A stretch of DNA of 64,000 nucleotides from NCBI RefSeq assembly GCF_041956535.1, contig NW_027192197.1, positions 135,829 through 199,828 of the forward strand, read 5' to 3'. Each line of letters begins with the position of its first letter. Position 1 is the first letter of the stretch. Shown piece by piece: positions 34,842 through 45,674 of this stretch. Made by a program: the position numbers and the translations under genes. Below the pieces are notes generated by a model. It ran no database searches, was not told the origin of the DNA, and worked only from the letters and a program-made list of their open reading frames with translations. The DNA is from Calcarisporiella thermophila CBS 279.70 (lineage: Eukaryota; Calcarisporiellomycota).

Positions 34842-35357
34842 ATGGCCAGGCTCAACCGCATTCTTCTTACCTCCATGGTTGCCCTCCTCCTTGCCGCCGC
34901 CGTGACCAAGGCTGCCCATGAGGGAGAGGCCCACGAGGGCGAAACCACCTCGAGCGTCGGGCAGGACGGCCCCACCATCACTGAGGTCGCCTCCGAGGGC
35001 TCGGAGGAGCAGGCTACCACCTCGGCTTCCGAGAGCTCCAGCTCTGCAACCGGCTCCGTTGCAATCACGTCGCCGGCCAGCGCGCCCGTTTCCTCCAGCT
35101 CATCTTTGACCAGCGCTGCGGCCTCCAGCGCGACCCCTCCCCCCACTGCTTTCTCGGCCTCGGCCTCTGTTGCAAGTGTCTCGGTCTCCTCTGCTCTCTC
35201 TGCTCGGCCAAGCAGCAGCGCTGCATCCGCCGTGTCCTCTCGGCCGGCTGCTGCCTCCACCTCCTCACGGCCAAATAGCGCGTCAAGTGCATCGGGTATC
35301 GCTGCTGGCTCTGCTTTGATGCTTCCTGTGGTGGCTGCCCTGAATATGCTGTTGTAG
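34842..35357 (+). CDS. Ser/Ala/Thr-rich mucin-like GPI-anchored surface protein
   Basis: Single exon, 171 aa. Signal peptide MARLNRILLTSMVALLLAAA, then a duplicated HEGEAHEGE motif. About 110 residues consist mostly of Ser, Ala, Thr and Val with SSxxS and SASVASVSVS runs. A hydrophobic C-terminus (GSALMLPVVAALNMLL) has a small-residue omega-site zone (SSASGIAAGS). This is the usual plan of fungal GPI mannoproteins. Third positions are GC-rich, giving a codon bias suggesting strong expression. There is no catalytic motif. A long open frame on the opposite strand is an artefact of this bias. Confidence 0.78.
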   Translation: MARLNRILLTSMVALLLAAAVTKAAHEGEAHEGETTSSVGQDGPTITEVASEGSEEQATTSASESSSSATGSVAITSPASAPVSSSSSLTSAAASSATPPPTAFSASASVASVSVSSALSARPSSSAASAVSSRPAAASTSSRPNSASSASGIAAGSALMLPVVAALNMLL

Positions 35358-36089
35358 AGGAGAGAGAAAAACTTGTTAGATTGTGTGATTTTATTTCCGC
35401 TTAGTTCTGTATTCCAATGATCGGTATTTCTACTTTATTGACACCCTCAATAATTAAACGCATTTTTTACTATACATTAAACGGGAACTTGGATATGATA
35501 CTGGAATCGCTGGAATGCCAGCTACCCCTCATTCCTCAAATTTTTCTTGGCAATGTTCAAATAGTCAACGGAAGATAGCAGCATCATGGGGGGGGGGTTA
35601 ATATCGAGATAAAAATTCACTTAATGCACGTATGCTCCTCCCTCATCTCTTTCTCTCTATTACTTAAGGAAAAGCGAGGAGAGTGCTAGTCTACACTAAG
35701 TTCAAAGAGTTTTTCGAGATGGTATCCAGTAAATGATGTGCAGACCAAGTGTATGATCTGGTCAGAATCTATAAAAGAAGTAGATTATAGGATCGCACAT
35801 AATACTACTCATGGATGAGAGATGCCTGTAATGTGAATGGGAACAGCCCTAGATAAATGTGGAGAAAGAGGTTATGGCCACATAACCTTGAACCATAGTA
35901 ATGTTTGAATAGGTATATTGGAGTGCCCAGCGGTGATATTCGCTGTTGAGCCCAAAGGAGGCAGGAACGGCTCTTGATTTGTTGCTGAAAAACAAAGGGT
36001 TATCTTCATGATATTCAAGTATATTAGAGAAAAGAAAACCATACAAACAAGCACAACAATGGAAAGGGGTGAGAAAAATAAACGATAAC
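35358..36089. other. Convergent intergenic region
   Basis: 3' regions of the surface-protein gene and POL1. A tract of ten G occurs near 35588-35597. No gene seen. Confidence 0.5.
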
Positions 36090-39000
36090 TTAGGAAACCT
36101 CGCCTCCGCCAACACGGATCGCAAACCTAAACAGCTGTCCTAGGTCGACGTAGCGTCTTTGCGACCGCTCGATGTAACTCTTCACAGAGCGCTTCAGATG
36201 CTCTATGCTCGCATAATGCTGGTCGATGAGGCTAATCATCTCCTGCATATCGATGTCCCCACTGGCCCTTTTCTTGGCCTTTTCGATGTCTACCAGCGAG
36301 CTGTAGTAAACCAACTGGGTATACAGCGCCGAATCCGTGTACTATATAAATAAGGAGAGGGAGAGGTGAGGGGATGGGTTCCAAATCAACGTGGAAACAT
36401 CGATCCTACCTCGGGGGCCATCGATCCACGGCATCCCTGGTTCAGGCATCGTCTCCCGTAGACCGATATCATTCGCGTCCGATGCTGGCAGGATTGGTCG
36501 TCGCACACCATCCACCCCTCGTAGTACCTAGTAATGTGGGAGCGGATCTCCCCGATAAGCTGCACCTCCAGTGACGCAAGCGGCATGATTTGCGCACATT
36601 CAGGGCACACCAATCCCGAGCTTAGGCTTGGTTTCCCTTGCGTCTCTTCTTCAGGCTTGTTCTCCCTCACTACCCCAACGAACTCGCGGCGTTCCCCGCA
36701 GTGGGCACAGCGTGGTTGGAACTTATCCACCAATTTGAAGCGCTCCTCGTCGGGAATTTGGGATTCAAGGGTTTGCGCTCTTTCATCCGTGCTCGAGGTG
36801 GTCGAGCGGAACTTGGCGGGATCAAGCCCAAGACAGTCGGCAATGCGGGCTCCATCAGTGCCCTCAATAGGATCGCAGAGACGCGCAACAGGAGGATGAA
36901 CTTGTTGCTGCAAATACCACTCCAAATCTGACGAAGTAGTGAAGAGAGCATAGCGAGTTAATATCCATCCTATCCATCGGTGGGTTCCAGTGCAGTGGCA
37001 TCGACTCACCAATCTTCAAGCTCTCATTACGAAGTAAATCCTCGGGGTGATAGGCTCGCTCTGCAAAGCTCTTCCCGGCCATCTCACTCTCCGACAAGCA
37101 GATGACATAGGGTATTGTTTCGCCTGCGCGCACCATTTGCCCGCGAGCTTTCATTCGCAACGCCACCTGAACGTGGGGCTGTCCTTTGGCATCCGTGTAA
37201 TGCTCAGGGGGTTTGGTCAGATTCTATGAAAGAGATAATATGGAAATGAACATTTCCCTGCCATAAAAAAAAGGAGACATAAAGGGTGCTCTTCTTTGCA
37301 AACCTTGTAAATGACGAATTTTTCAATGGGAATGTTTCCTAGTCTCGCTTCTCGCGACACTTCGGACAAATGCTCATGAATTCGATTCACCACCTCCTCC
37401 TTGTCCACGCTGGAGAGAATCTGTTTAAGCACATATCCTGACACATCGTGCGACAGTCCACACCAGTCTCTGCGCACCAAGTCCAGCCCCTTGGTCTCCA
37501 TCGTGGTCTCCACCGTGCCGTCAGCACGCTCTTCCGTCACGAGAGCAGCATACTTCTTCTTCTTAAGCAGGAGCATCCGCCGGAAAAAGCCGTCCATCTC
37601 AATCTCAAGCCGGCGATACCGCTCGTTGACAAGCCGCTTGAGGTCATTGCCGATGCGCTTCACCTCATCGAGCTCGGTTTTGTCGGTGTAAATCATGATG
37701 GAGTCTGTGTCGCCATAGATAACATTCAAGTGGATGGATTCGGCGAGATCCACCGTATTTTGCAAGATTTCTCGACCCTTGGAGGTGATGAGCATGGCGA
37801 GCGGCTTGGCATAAAAACGCGAGCCAGTAAACCCAAGACACCCGTACATACTGTTGGCGGTCAGTTTGAGGGCCTTTTGTCGAATGTCCAGCTATAATAG
37901 GGACTTAAGCAAGAGAATCATGCATTGGAGTGCAATGAAGAGATTTACCTGGGTGTGTTCAGCGAGGGTGAGCTTTGGGTCTTTCATCAAACCTTTCACT
38001 TGTCGACGGCGCTCCACTAACACTCCAAGCAGCCGCGGAAGTATGCCCTCCTCGACTGAGCTACTTGGTACATCAGGAGTTTGATCTTCAACATCCTGCA
38101 AAATATGGAGAACAGGTCATTTAGAGTTCTACGGGTCTGTGGGTGGTTTAGAAGGAATTACCGCTCCCTTTTTGCGCTCCACAGTGGTAAAGCACACGTT
38201 GTATTCTTGAATAATCGACGGGTATAAGCTGTTGAAGTCCAGAAGTAGCACATATTTGTCATAGAGGCCTCGTTTGGGGTCGAGAACCAAACCTCCTGCA
38301 TAAGCAGGTTTTCGTCTACTGCCCCTTGACTTTGGATTATCTAGGGGGTAGAAGGATAAAATAGAGCCCAAATTAATTTTTTCTCCTCTTTCTCAACGGT
38401 TATCGGGAGAGCTTACCCTCTTCGTCCTCTTCTGCGTCGCCCGCTCCCTTTTTCGCAAACTTTCCGGCGTTTTTATCCGGGCAGATATACTTTCTCCGAT
38501 GGAATTCGTGGAGCAACAAATATTCGTTCCGCTCTGCCCGGCCACCCGTTAGAGTGCGCCCCCATAGATTTCCGGCAATTCTCGTGAGCTGTCTTGTCAG
38601 AGGGAGCACCTGCATTCTCTCCATGAGTTTTCCCGACAGGAAAGCGTCAAACTCACAGTGCTGGATGAGATGCACCAGTTCCCGAGCATTTGAAAAGCAC
38701 TCGGGCACCTTCTCGTGGCCCATATCTTCACGTTGGATACGTAGCTGCGTTAAGGCAAGTGTCTGCAGACTGTAGCTTTTAGAGCGAACAAGATCCTGGC
38801 ATAGGAAGCTTTAGGTTAGAAGATGCTTCGCTGGTCCTTACACTATCTAGTTTACCTTGGCAGCAAGATAAGTATCGCAAATTAATCTGCCGCTTACAAT
38901 CATACGCTGGATATAGGTGGAGTCGGTGTTTTGAAATTTAGGCCATCTGGGTTGGATTCAAGAGAAAAAATCAATCCTGTGTCTGCGGCAGCCAAATCTC

Positions 39001-41327
39001 TGAGTGCTACTTACTGTCTTCTCCGTAATCGTCCCAGTCTGGACCACTCTTCCACACCCGTGGCCTTCATTCGGTGCAAGAGAACATCGAGATCGAACCC
39101 GATTATGTTATGCCCTATCAGAACATCCGGATCGACTTGGCGTAGGATGCTCACGAACCGATCGAGTAGCGCGCGCTCCTTTTGCGTCACGTCTACTTTC
39201 ATTTTCTCGCGCTTGAGAGTTTCGAGAAAACCAACGGGAAACCGCACGTCGGACAGTTGGCGTATGGCCGTGAATCGGGAATGGGGTCGTCTCTCAATAG
39301 GGGTGGTGTCTTCCAAACTTACTATGAATTGGGTAGCACTTCATTAGAAAAGTTTAAATCTAAAGCCAACTCAATCAAATAGGCTCCTCACAGTTTGGAA
39401 AGATCAGTGCACTTGCTACTACGACCTCATACATATGATCACGGTGATTTACCACCGTCCTTAAGTTGAGACTCAGAGCACACAATGGAGGATCCTCAGG
39501 AGGATTTTCTTCAATCGGGCGGATTGATTTGGGGTCGTCGAGGGTAAACTCGAGGCGACACCAAGATTTACGACGGTGCTCTTCTCTTACTTGCACTGCA
39601 TTTCCAATGCGAAGCCAGCATGGTCCCATGAGGTTGCGCTTGATAATGAAATGCTCTTGAGCATTGGTGTTTGTGCCGAAAATACGACTAAATGTTTTGC
39701 CACTGAGATCGCTAGGGAGTTGAGGTTCTGAAAGAAAAAGAAATTAATGACACTGTCGATTTCTGTCTAAAATTGAAAACCCACGATCAAAGTCATATTC
39801 GATCTTTAAATAGTTCGATTCAGCGGGAATTCCTGGCAACTCAAAGGCATATTTTCGCTCCACCTCTTTGGCGGCCCATTTCATGATCTTATGGCGTGTG
39901 CAGATGGCGTCAAGTTCTTCATACACGTCCATCATGCTCACTGCTGACTGTGTCTCATTACCTTGATCTGATCCATCGTTATCAAACAAAAAATTAGTAG
40001 ATGCACGTTGATGATCAAATTTTGAGATAGCTTACCATCGAGTTTAAAAGGACGAGGAAGAACAAATAGGTTTCGTTTTACACCGGTGACTCGCACACAA
40101 CAACTCACATACGTGGATGAGGCCTTATCCTGCACTTTTCCAAATAAATAGATGGGACGCTCCTTTTCTTGGGTATTTTCGAACGCATCAAACCAGTACA
40201 TTTGGAGCTCATCCTCCCCTAATTCAGGGGTGTCTTCTGACTTGTCGAAAGATCCTTCAACCGATAAAGGCGCAGCATGTTCTCGCATCGAGGCAAGCAT
40301 TTGGGACATATCATCAGAATAGCTAGGCTTAGCGTGCTTCATTCGATCTTCTGATTTGACATGCCCATTGGTTGCATGCTCAGGCTGGCTTTTTTCCACC
40401 TCACTCATTATATCTATTGATATGTCTTCCAGTGGCATATCACCAAATTCGTCATCAAACGGATCGACTGCTCCGCCACTGAGAGCTTCATTTTTCTCGG
40501 CATCATTTTCACTCTTCACAATTGCTATGGGTGCTTTAGCAGACACTTTAGCGGTAGGCCCGGCCTCGGTTGTTTTCAGATCGAAGACAGAAGAGCTTGG
40601 TCGATTTAGGTCCAAATCCAGGTCAAACTCTTTTGGCTTTGTTAGCTTGAAAATAGGGGTTGGGGCTGGTTTGGGTCTGACGCGTGTTGAAGTTGAGGAA
40701 GGGTCAATATCGTCTTCTAAATCGCCCAGTAGATTTGCCATGAAATCTGAGTCGTCTTGAGTGACTGTAACCTAGAGCATCATAAAGGGCTTAATATCAC
40801 TAAAAAAATTAAATAACTAGTATCCCTTCTACCTTTTTCGGTTCTATTGAAGAATCTGCTTTCTTCTTGAAGAAGGAATTGATCATTTGTTTGGATCTGA
40901 CTCGTTCCGTCTTCTTCTTCTCGCTCTTGTCTCTTTTACGTTTTGAACCGGCTGTGGAAAATGCAGAATATATTGAAAAGCCTTAATATTCCGTGCACGT
41001 ATTCGATTTCTTTTCGTATTTACCCTCTTTTTCCTCATCCGAGTATTCCTCATACGGTTCTTCCTCCCATGCATCCAATCCGTTATCGACATATCCGCCG
41101 TCATCGTCATTTTCTACAAAATCGTCTTCCGCCTGCCGTTGCCTGATCAAGGACCGAAAATCTTCTTCATTCACTTCTTCAAATATCTCCTCCGCGTCGC
41201 CGACCTTATAGTGTTTTAAGTATTTGTCACCACTTTTCTTAAGCTCACGTAATTTTGCAAACTTGTCCGGTTTAGGGTCAATTGCGCGACGCTTGCGGCG
41301 ATCACTTGCCGCAATCGGTGAACTCAT
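36090..41327 (-). CDS. POL1: DNA polymerase alpha catalytic subunit
   Basis: Fourteen exons: 41024-41327, 40833-40951, 40036-40771, 39785-39967, 39392-39727, 39015-39321, 38856-38946, 38417-38795, 38162-38340, 37949-38095, 37304-37891, 37010-37223, 36410-36927 and 36090-36341; 1450 aa, close to yeast Pol1. Family-B motifs in order: exonuclease-like region with [14 protein letters not shown], motif [15 protein letters not shown], motif [19 protein letters not shown], motif [11 protein letters not shown]-terminal zinc modules carry CAHC, CPEC and CDDQSC, CLNQGC. With primase it makes RNA-DNA primers at origins and Okazaki fragments. The acidic N-terminus includes QMINSFFKK, which resembles a PCNA-interaction box with the Gln one residue off. 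Divergent from the NudE gene. Confidence 0.97.
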
Positions 41328-41946
41328 GAGGTTGGGCTAAGGGAAATAAGATACCACCTTTATTAAAACTCGGACCTTCTAAAGCATTTTTGAAAACACA
41401 CTACCTTTGGCCTGTGAGTAGAGTAAGGGAAGAAGGGGGTAATTTCGTAGAAAGCAAGTTTTCGCGAAAAAAAAAAATTGGAAAGTCGCGAATTTTCAAC
41501 GCGTTTTCATTGAGATCTAAGCCATTAAGAGATTTCAGAAAAATTTAATTAGAGTCAAAAATTCTTGACTTGTTTTCCTTCTTTTATCGTTCCTCTTTGC
41601 CCATTAAATTGCATTTTCTTAATTGAGTACCTATTTCATTCTATTGTTTCTTCATTCGAACAACTTTTTCCTTATCTTTGCGTACTGTTTGGCCAGTCAG
41701 AACTTCCGGAGGTTTCACTGTGCTGAGCTGGTAGTCGATTTTGCTGCCCCATTACTGCGATCAGGGGGATCCTATTATTCCTGAAGAGTTATATATTTCT
41801 AGAAAGACTCTCCCCTTCTATTTCTAGTCGGCAATCTGAAAGAGGGCATTATATTTGTGTTGTATCCTTCTTTATTTCCTCTCTTTTCATTCATTACTCC
41901 GCCTCGAACGCCTAGCTTTCTAGTAACTTAATGTCTATTAGGGGTA
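41328..41946. promoter_or_regulatory. Divergent promoter region of POL1 and the NudE gene
   Basis: 619 bp, AT-rich, with an A-run at 41467-41479. No MCB-type ACGCGT box is evident; the nearest match is AACGCG at 41499-41504. Confidence 0.4.
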
Positions 41947-43451
41947 ATGTCAAGTAATAATAGGTAAATTTCTAGTTTTTCTCTGCATTCTGAAGATAAG
42001 GGTGTTCTAATTCTTCATTTTGGTTGCAAGATCTTTCAAATCCATCGAAGAAGAATTAGCATATTACAAACAAAAGGCCCAGCAGCTTGCAGAAGCACTC
42101 TACGAAACCCAACAAGGTCTCGAAGAATTTCAGCAATCTTCTCGCGATCTTGAGGAAGAGCTAGAACGTGAATTGGAGCACCGAGATAAGCGGTGTAAGG
42201 ACTTGGCATCTCGATTGGAGGGAATGCGACTGGAGGGTGAAGAATGGAAGGTAATTATTGTCCAGAGGAGCCTTATTGCGTGGCAATTCAGCCAATTTAA
42301 TGAGTTGTAAAAATGGAATGACCTTGCAGTGCTGACACCTAAGCCATTTAATTGTAATTTTTAGGCAAAATACCGAGAGTCGAAGCGAGAAGCCAATCTG
42401 ACCATCAACCAGTTGCAGAGAGAAATTGATACACTTCGTCAATTACACGAGAAATTCAAGACACGCACACGGGAGTTAGAATTAGATAATGACGATTTAG
42501 AAAGAACAGAGCGGTATATATCTATTCTAAGGGAGGCATTTCTGACATATGCGTATTCATGTTTGTTCTCTTGTACCACTATTAGGGCTGCAAAATGCTC
42601 ATTACAGGACATGGAGACAAAATACAATAAGCTCATGGAGCGTTGTGTTATTTTGGAGAGTGAAGTAGAGATTAAACACCAGTTAGGAGAACAGGTTCAG
42701 AGATTAAAGGATGAGCTAAGAGGTTTGTAAACGCATACTCATTATTCAATCTTCCGTCACTAAAAGAGCCAACCCTAGATACAAATCTGGAACTTGCCCT
42801 CCTCAAGTCTAAACAACAGAGCTCCGTCTCGGCAGAAATGCCAACTGAACGAAGACGTAGTACCCGCCTTCCTAAGGTCTCGACTTCCATGAATGGGCTT
42901 TCAAGAAGTATGAACAGCGCAGTGGACTCGGCGGAATCTCCTCGATCACCCGTCCCCCCATTAACACCCACCCAACGGCTGCCTACACCATCAAATGGCA
43001 GGCGAACTCCCACGAACCAAATCTATGGCTCGCGTCTCCCTCGATCACCTTCCTCGACCCTCATTTCCCCTCCTAGCATCTCGACCAGAAAATCGAAAAA
43101 CACCGTACGAATGGTTCAAGAAATGGTTGGACGTGTGAGGGTGAGTACGATATATTGTTTGCATAATGGTTGGTAGCTTATTTTTCACTCCGGGTATGTT
43201 AGAATTTGGAGGCGAGATTGCAATCTTGTCGTTCTCTTGTTACACCTCTCCTTGACACGCACATCCCAGTTGCTCCCAACTCAACCCTATATTCCCGTCC
43301 CACCTCCCCATTACGCGCTGGTGTGTCGCCTTGTCCATCACTACAGTCTTCTGTCTCATCCACTGGGAGCACAATGACCTCGGGAAGTAGAAAATATCGG
43401 AGATCTAGCGGGGCCGTGACAAGGAGTTTCTCGGGCACCGGATTATCTTGA
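41947..43451 (+). CDS. NudE/NDE1-family dynein regulator
   Basis: Exons 41947-41963 (17 nt), 42031-42250, 42365-42513, 42586-42722, 42767-43140 and 43203-43451; 381 aa. The N-terminal 170 residues form a long coiled coil: SFKSIEEELAYYKQKAQQLA, then ELELDNDDLERTERAAKCSL and EQVQRLKDELRE. The E-E-L-x-Y-Y-K start and N-D-D-L-E-R segment are NudE/NDEL signatures for LIS1 and dynein binding. The C-terminal half is Ser/Pro-rich, ending with a NLEARLQSCRSLVTPLL helix. It supports nuclear migration and dynein transport along microtubules. Exon 1 encodes just MSSNN plus two bases; the start would be missed without it. Confidence 0.9.
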
Positions 43452-43839
43452 CTATAGAAATTTTTATTACCCCATGTTTGGAACAGGATTTTGGCTTAAT
43501 TTTTCCCATTTATTCCTATTTTGTTGAGTAGCTTTTTAATACGGGATGAATAAATACAAATGCATGTTGTTCACCGAGTCGAGACCTTGGGTAGAAATTT
43601 GTCGAGCTTAACCCAATATTTTGTTCCGCAAGCTTGCCTCCAATCGTCCCATTCTATGATATTTGGTTAAACTAATATTCATGATTGATATAATGCAACA
43701 GCATATTGCAATCCAAATTTAGAATGTTAAATATCACCTGCAATTTATTTGTCTCCCACTACTGCTTTAGTGTAGAAACATGTATTTGAAAACCTCAGCA
43801 GAAAGTGGTGGTTAATCATTAAATTTTAGTTGGCAAATA
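43452..43839. other. Convergent intergenic region
   Basis: AT-rich 3' flanks of the NudE gene and the Cys-rich protein gene; no feature seen. Confidence 0.45.
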
Positions 43840-44268
43840 TTACAACTGAAAGCGGAGAGAATTATCGCTCTCTTTACAGAAATCCAAGCACTTTAATTTA
43901 CCTTCGCAAATCCTAGCACCATCTCTGCACATATCAATGCAACTTGTAAATGCTTCAATGGCCATATTTGACTGGACACATCTTTGTCTACATTGCCCAT
44001 AAACTCTTTGGTCGAACCAGTAATAGCAGCCTGATTTCATACCCGACGGCCTCTTTGATGCTTCACAAACAACCAATAACGCGTAGGTTTCGTTGAGCAT
44101 TTTAATTGTACAGTTGCTCATTTCCTTGCAACTCTCCAACCTAGATTGGAGTTGGTGTCGTTGAGGATTCTTACAGTATGGAGGCGGGAATTGAGCGACT
44201 ATAAGACTCACAAAATGGGTTAAGATCATAAAAATAAAGTTCGTCTTGTAAAAATGAAAAATGATCAT
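43840..44268 (-). CDS. Small secreted cysteine-rich protein
   Basis: Single reading frame of 142 aa from ATG 44268. The hydrophobic leader IFHFYKTNFIFMILTHFVSL ends at Ala-Gln, followed by a mature domain with twelve Cys (for example YCKNP, SCKEMSNC, GQCRQRC, SCIDMC, CLDFC). Even Cys number and spacing suggest six disulphides. No match to a named effector or hydrophobin pattern was recognised. The 3' end is ambiguous. A GTAAAT donor after CGAAG at about 43903 and a TTTCAG acceptor just before the last codons could remove 56 nt, replacing the tail with a short VVIFAN ending and leaving ten Cys. Surrounding DNA is markedly AT-rich. Confidence 0.6.
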   Translation of the reverse strand: MIIFHFYKTNFIFMILTHFVSLIVAQFPPPYCKNPQRHQLQSRLESCKEMSNCTIKMLNETYALLVVCEASKRPSGMKSGCYYWFDQRVYGQCRQRCVQSNMAIEAFTSCIDMCRDGARICEGKLKCLDFCKESDNSLRFQL

Positions 44269-45052
44269 CTTCGCCCCAATACTAGGAATGAATCCTCGAG
44301 TAGGCACACGAAAGTTGAATTGAAGCGTTCACTTCCGGTTTTCCCATTTTTACTCTAACTTATATATAGACCTCACAGGAGAGTTTGGATGACTTCATAA
44401 ACTTCACAGCGGCGTTTATGGTTTGTCAAAGCAAAAAACCTACTTCAAAGTAGATCATATTCGTATGATGGTTTATTGCGTTCGAATATAATACGAAGAA
44501 CTTTTTCTCGTATCTATGCATTGGAGAAAGCAGCTGTTTTAATTCGTAAAAGTTAAAATCTTCCAACCGATATTTATATTATTGATTTGGCAATTCAAAA
44601 GTACTTTTCGCATCTAGCTTCAAATCGATTGATGTTTTTATTCATCTCTCCTTTACTCAACTTAAGCATAAGGAAGCTTTGGAGAAAAATAATCTCAAAC
44701 TTGATTGTTATTGATTATAGTGAGGAGATAAGGAAACGTTTGTTGAAATTGGATTTCGCTTAAAGTACTTTTATTTCGATTTTGATTTCATATATTTATT
44801 TTCGTTCATGTTTACTTGAAATATATTTGAGAAATAGTAGATAATGGATTTTATTAGCAAGTTTCTGAATATACGAAGTGAAGTTAGGATTTGGAGAAGG
44901 AGAAGTTGATATGAAGGTTATATGGAGATAGATTAGGTTTGGTTATCTTTTTAATCGCATAGCATCCAAATTTAATTATCTGTCCCCTTTCAAGGTCTCA
45001 CTGCCGGACGGTCCAATACTTACTTCTCTTGAAGAGCTATTTTCCATCAGAG
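44269..45052. other. AT-rich intergenic region
   Basis: Very AT-rich with no exon-like stretch; promoter of the Cys-rich gene at its left end. Otherwise empty. Confidence 0.45.
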
Positions 45053-45214
45053 CTAAGTACTAGCCTCCAAACCGAGCTCGTGTGACTCCCAGAATACTTG
45101 TGTGCATTTTCCGCTGCCCACGTCCCATTGCCTGACGGTAATATCCCTACTACCAGTGTAGAGCTGCTTCCCGTCGGGACTATGCATCAGACCCAAGACA
45201 GAGTCCAGGTAGGC
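45053..45214 (-). pseudogene. Orphan WD40-repeat exon (gene relic)
   Basis: A 53-codon open stretch ends in TAG (45053-45055) and follows a TTTCAG acceptor at 45215-45220. It encodes one clear WD40 repeat: SVLGLMHSPDGKQLYTGSRD followed by ITVRQWDVGSGKCTQVF. No other repeat, exon or start codon is found upstream on this strand before the NFS1 gene ends at 45675; that 460-bp gap is AT-rich. A functional WD40 protein needs several blades, so this is most likely the remnant last exon of a lost gene. A very long intron is unlikely in this genome. Confidence 0.65.
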
Positions 45215-45674
45215 CTGAAAGATCCGTATTATTAGTTATTGCAATGTCGATAATCAGTAGAGTTATGCAATCCTGCGTTTTTAGAGTCAACTTTTACATT
45301 AATTATTGTAAAACCTGCTGGGGGAAGAGGACAAATTAAGGAATACTGGGGTGGTCAATGCGCTATGACGATAATCTCGATTTTTGCGGGAGGATTCAAA
45401 GGATTCAAATTATTATTTCTAAAATTGCCCCATTTACCAGTGATATCACGAATTGATTCATAGCGTTTATTTTCAACACAAAGGTAACTCCTGATATGAT
45501 CAAGGGTTTTACGTCTTTATTAAATTCCTGCACAATTGTAGCAATCACCTTATTAATTTTGGCTGCTTTTACAAAAATTTATTTAATAGGAGGGGAAAAA
45601 ATTTCAGCTAAAAAAACTACATATTAGGGATTTGAACCCTTATTGAAATAAAAAAAACTATGTTTTGGAAATCT
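45215..45674. other. AT-rich gap upstream of the WD40 relic
   Basis: No WD40-like or other coding sequence seen on either strand; NFS1 3' region. Confidence 0.45.

Noticed and set aside
34151-35260. Long antisense open frame (369 codons) across the surface-protein genes
   Set aside because: Composition mirrors the Ser/Ala codons of the sense genes; it has no domain, and both sense genes have signal peptides and promoters.
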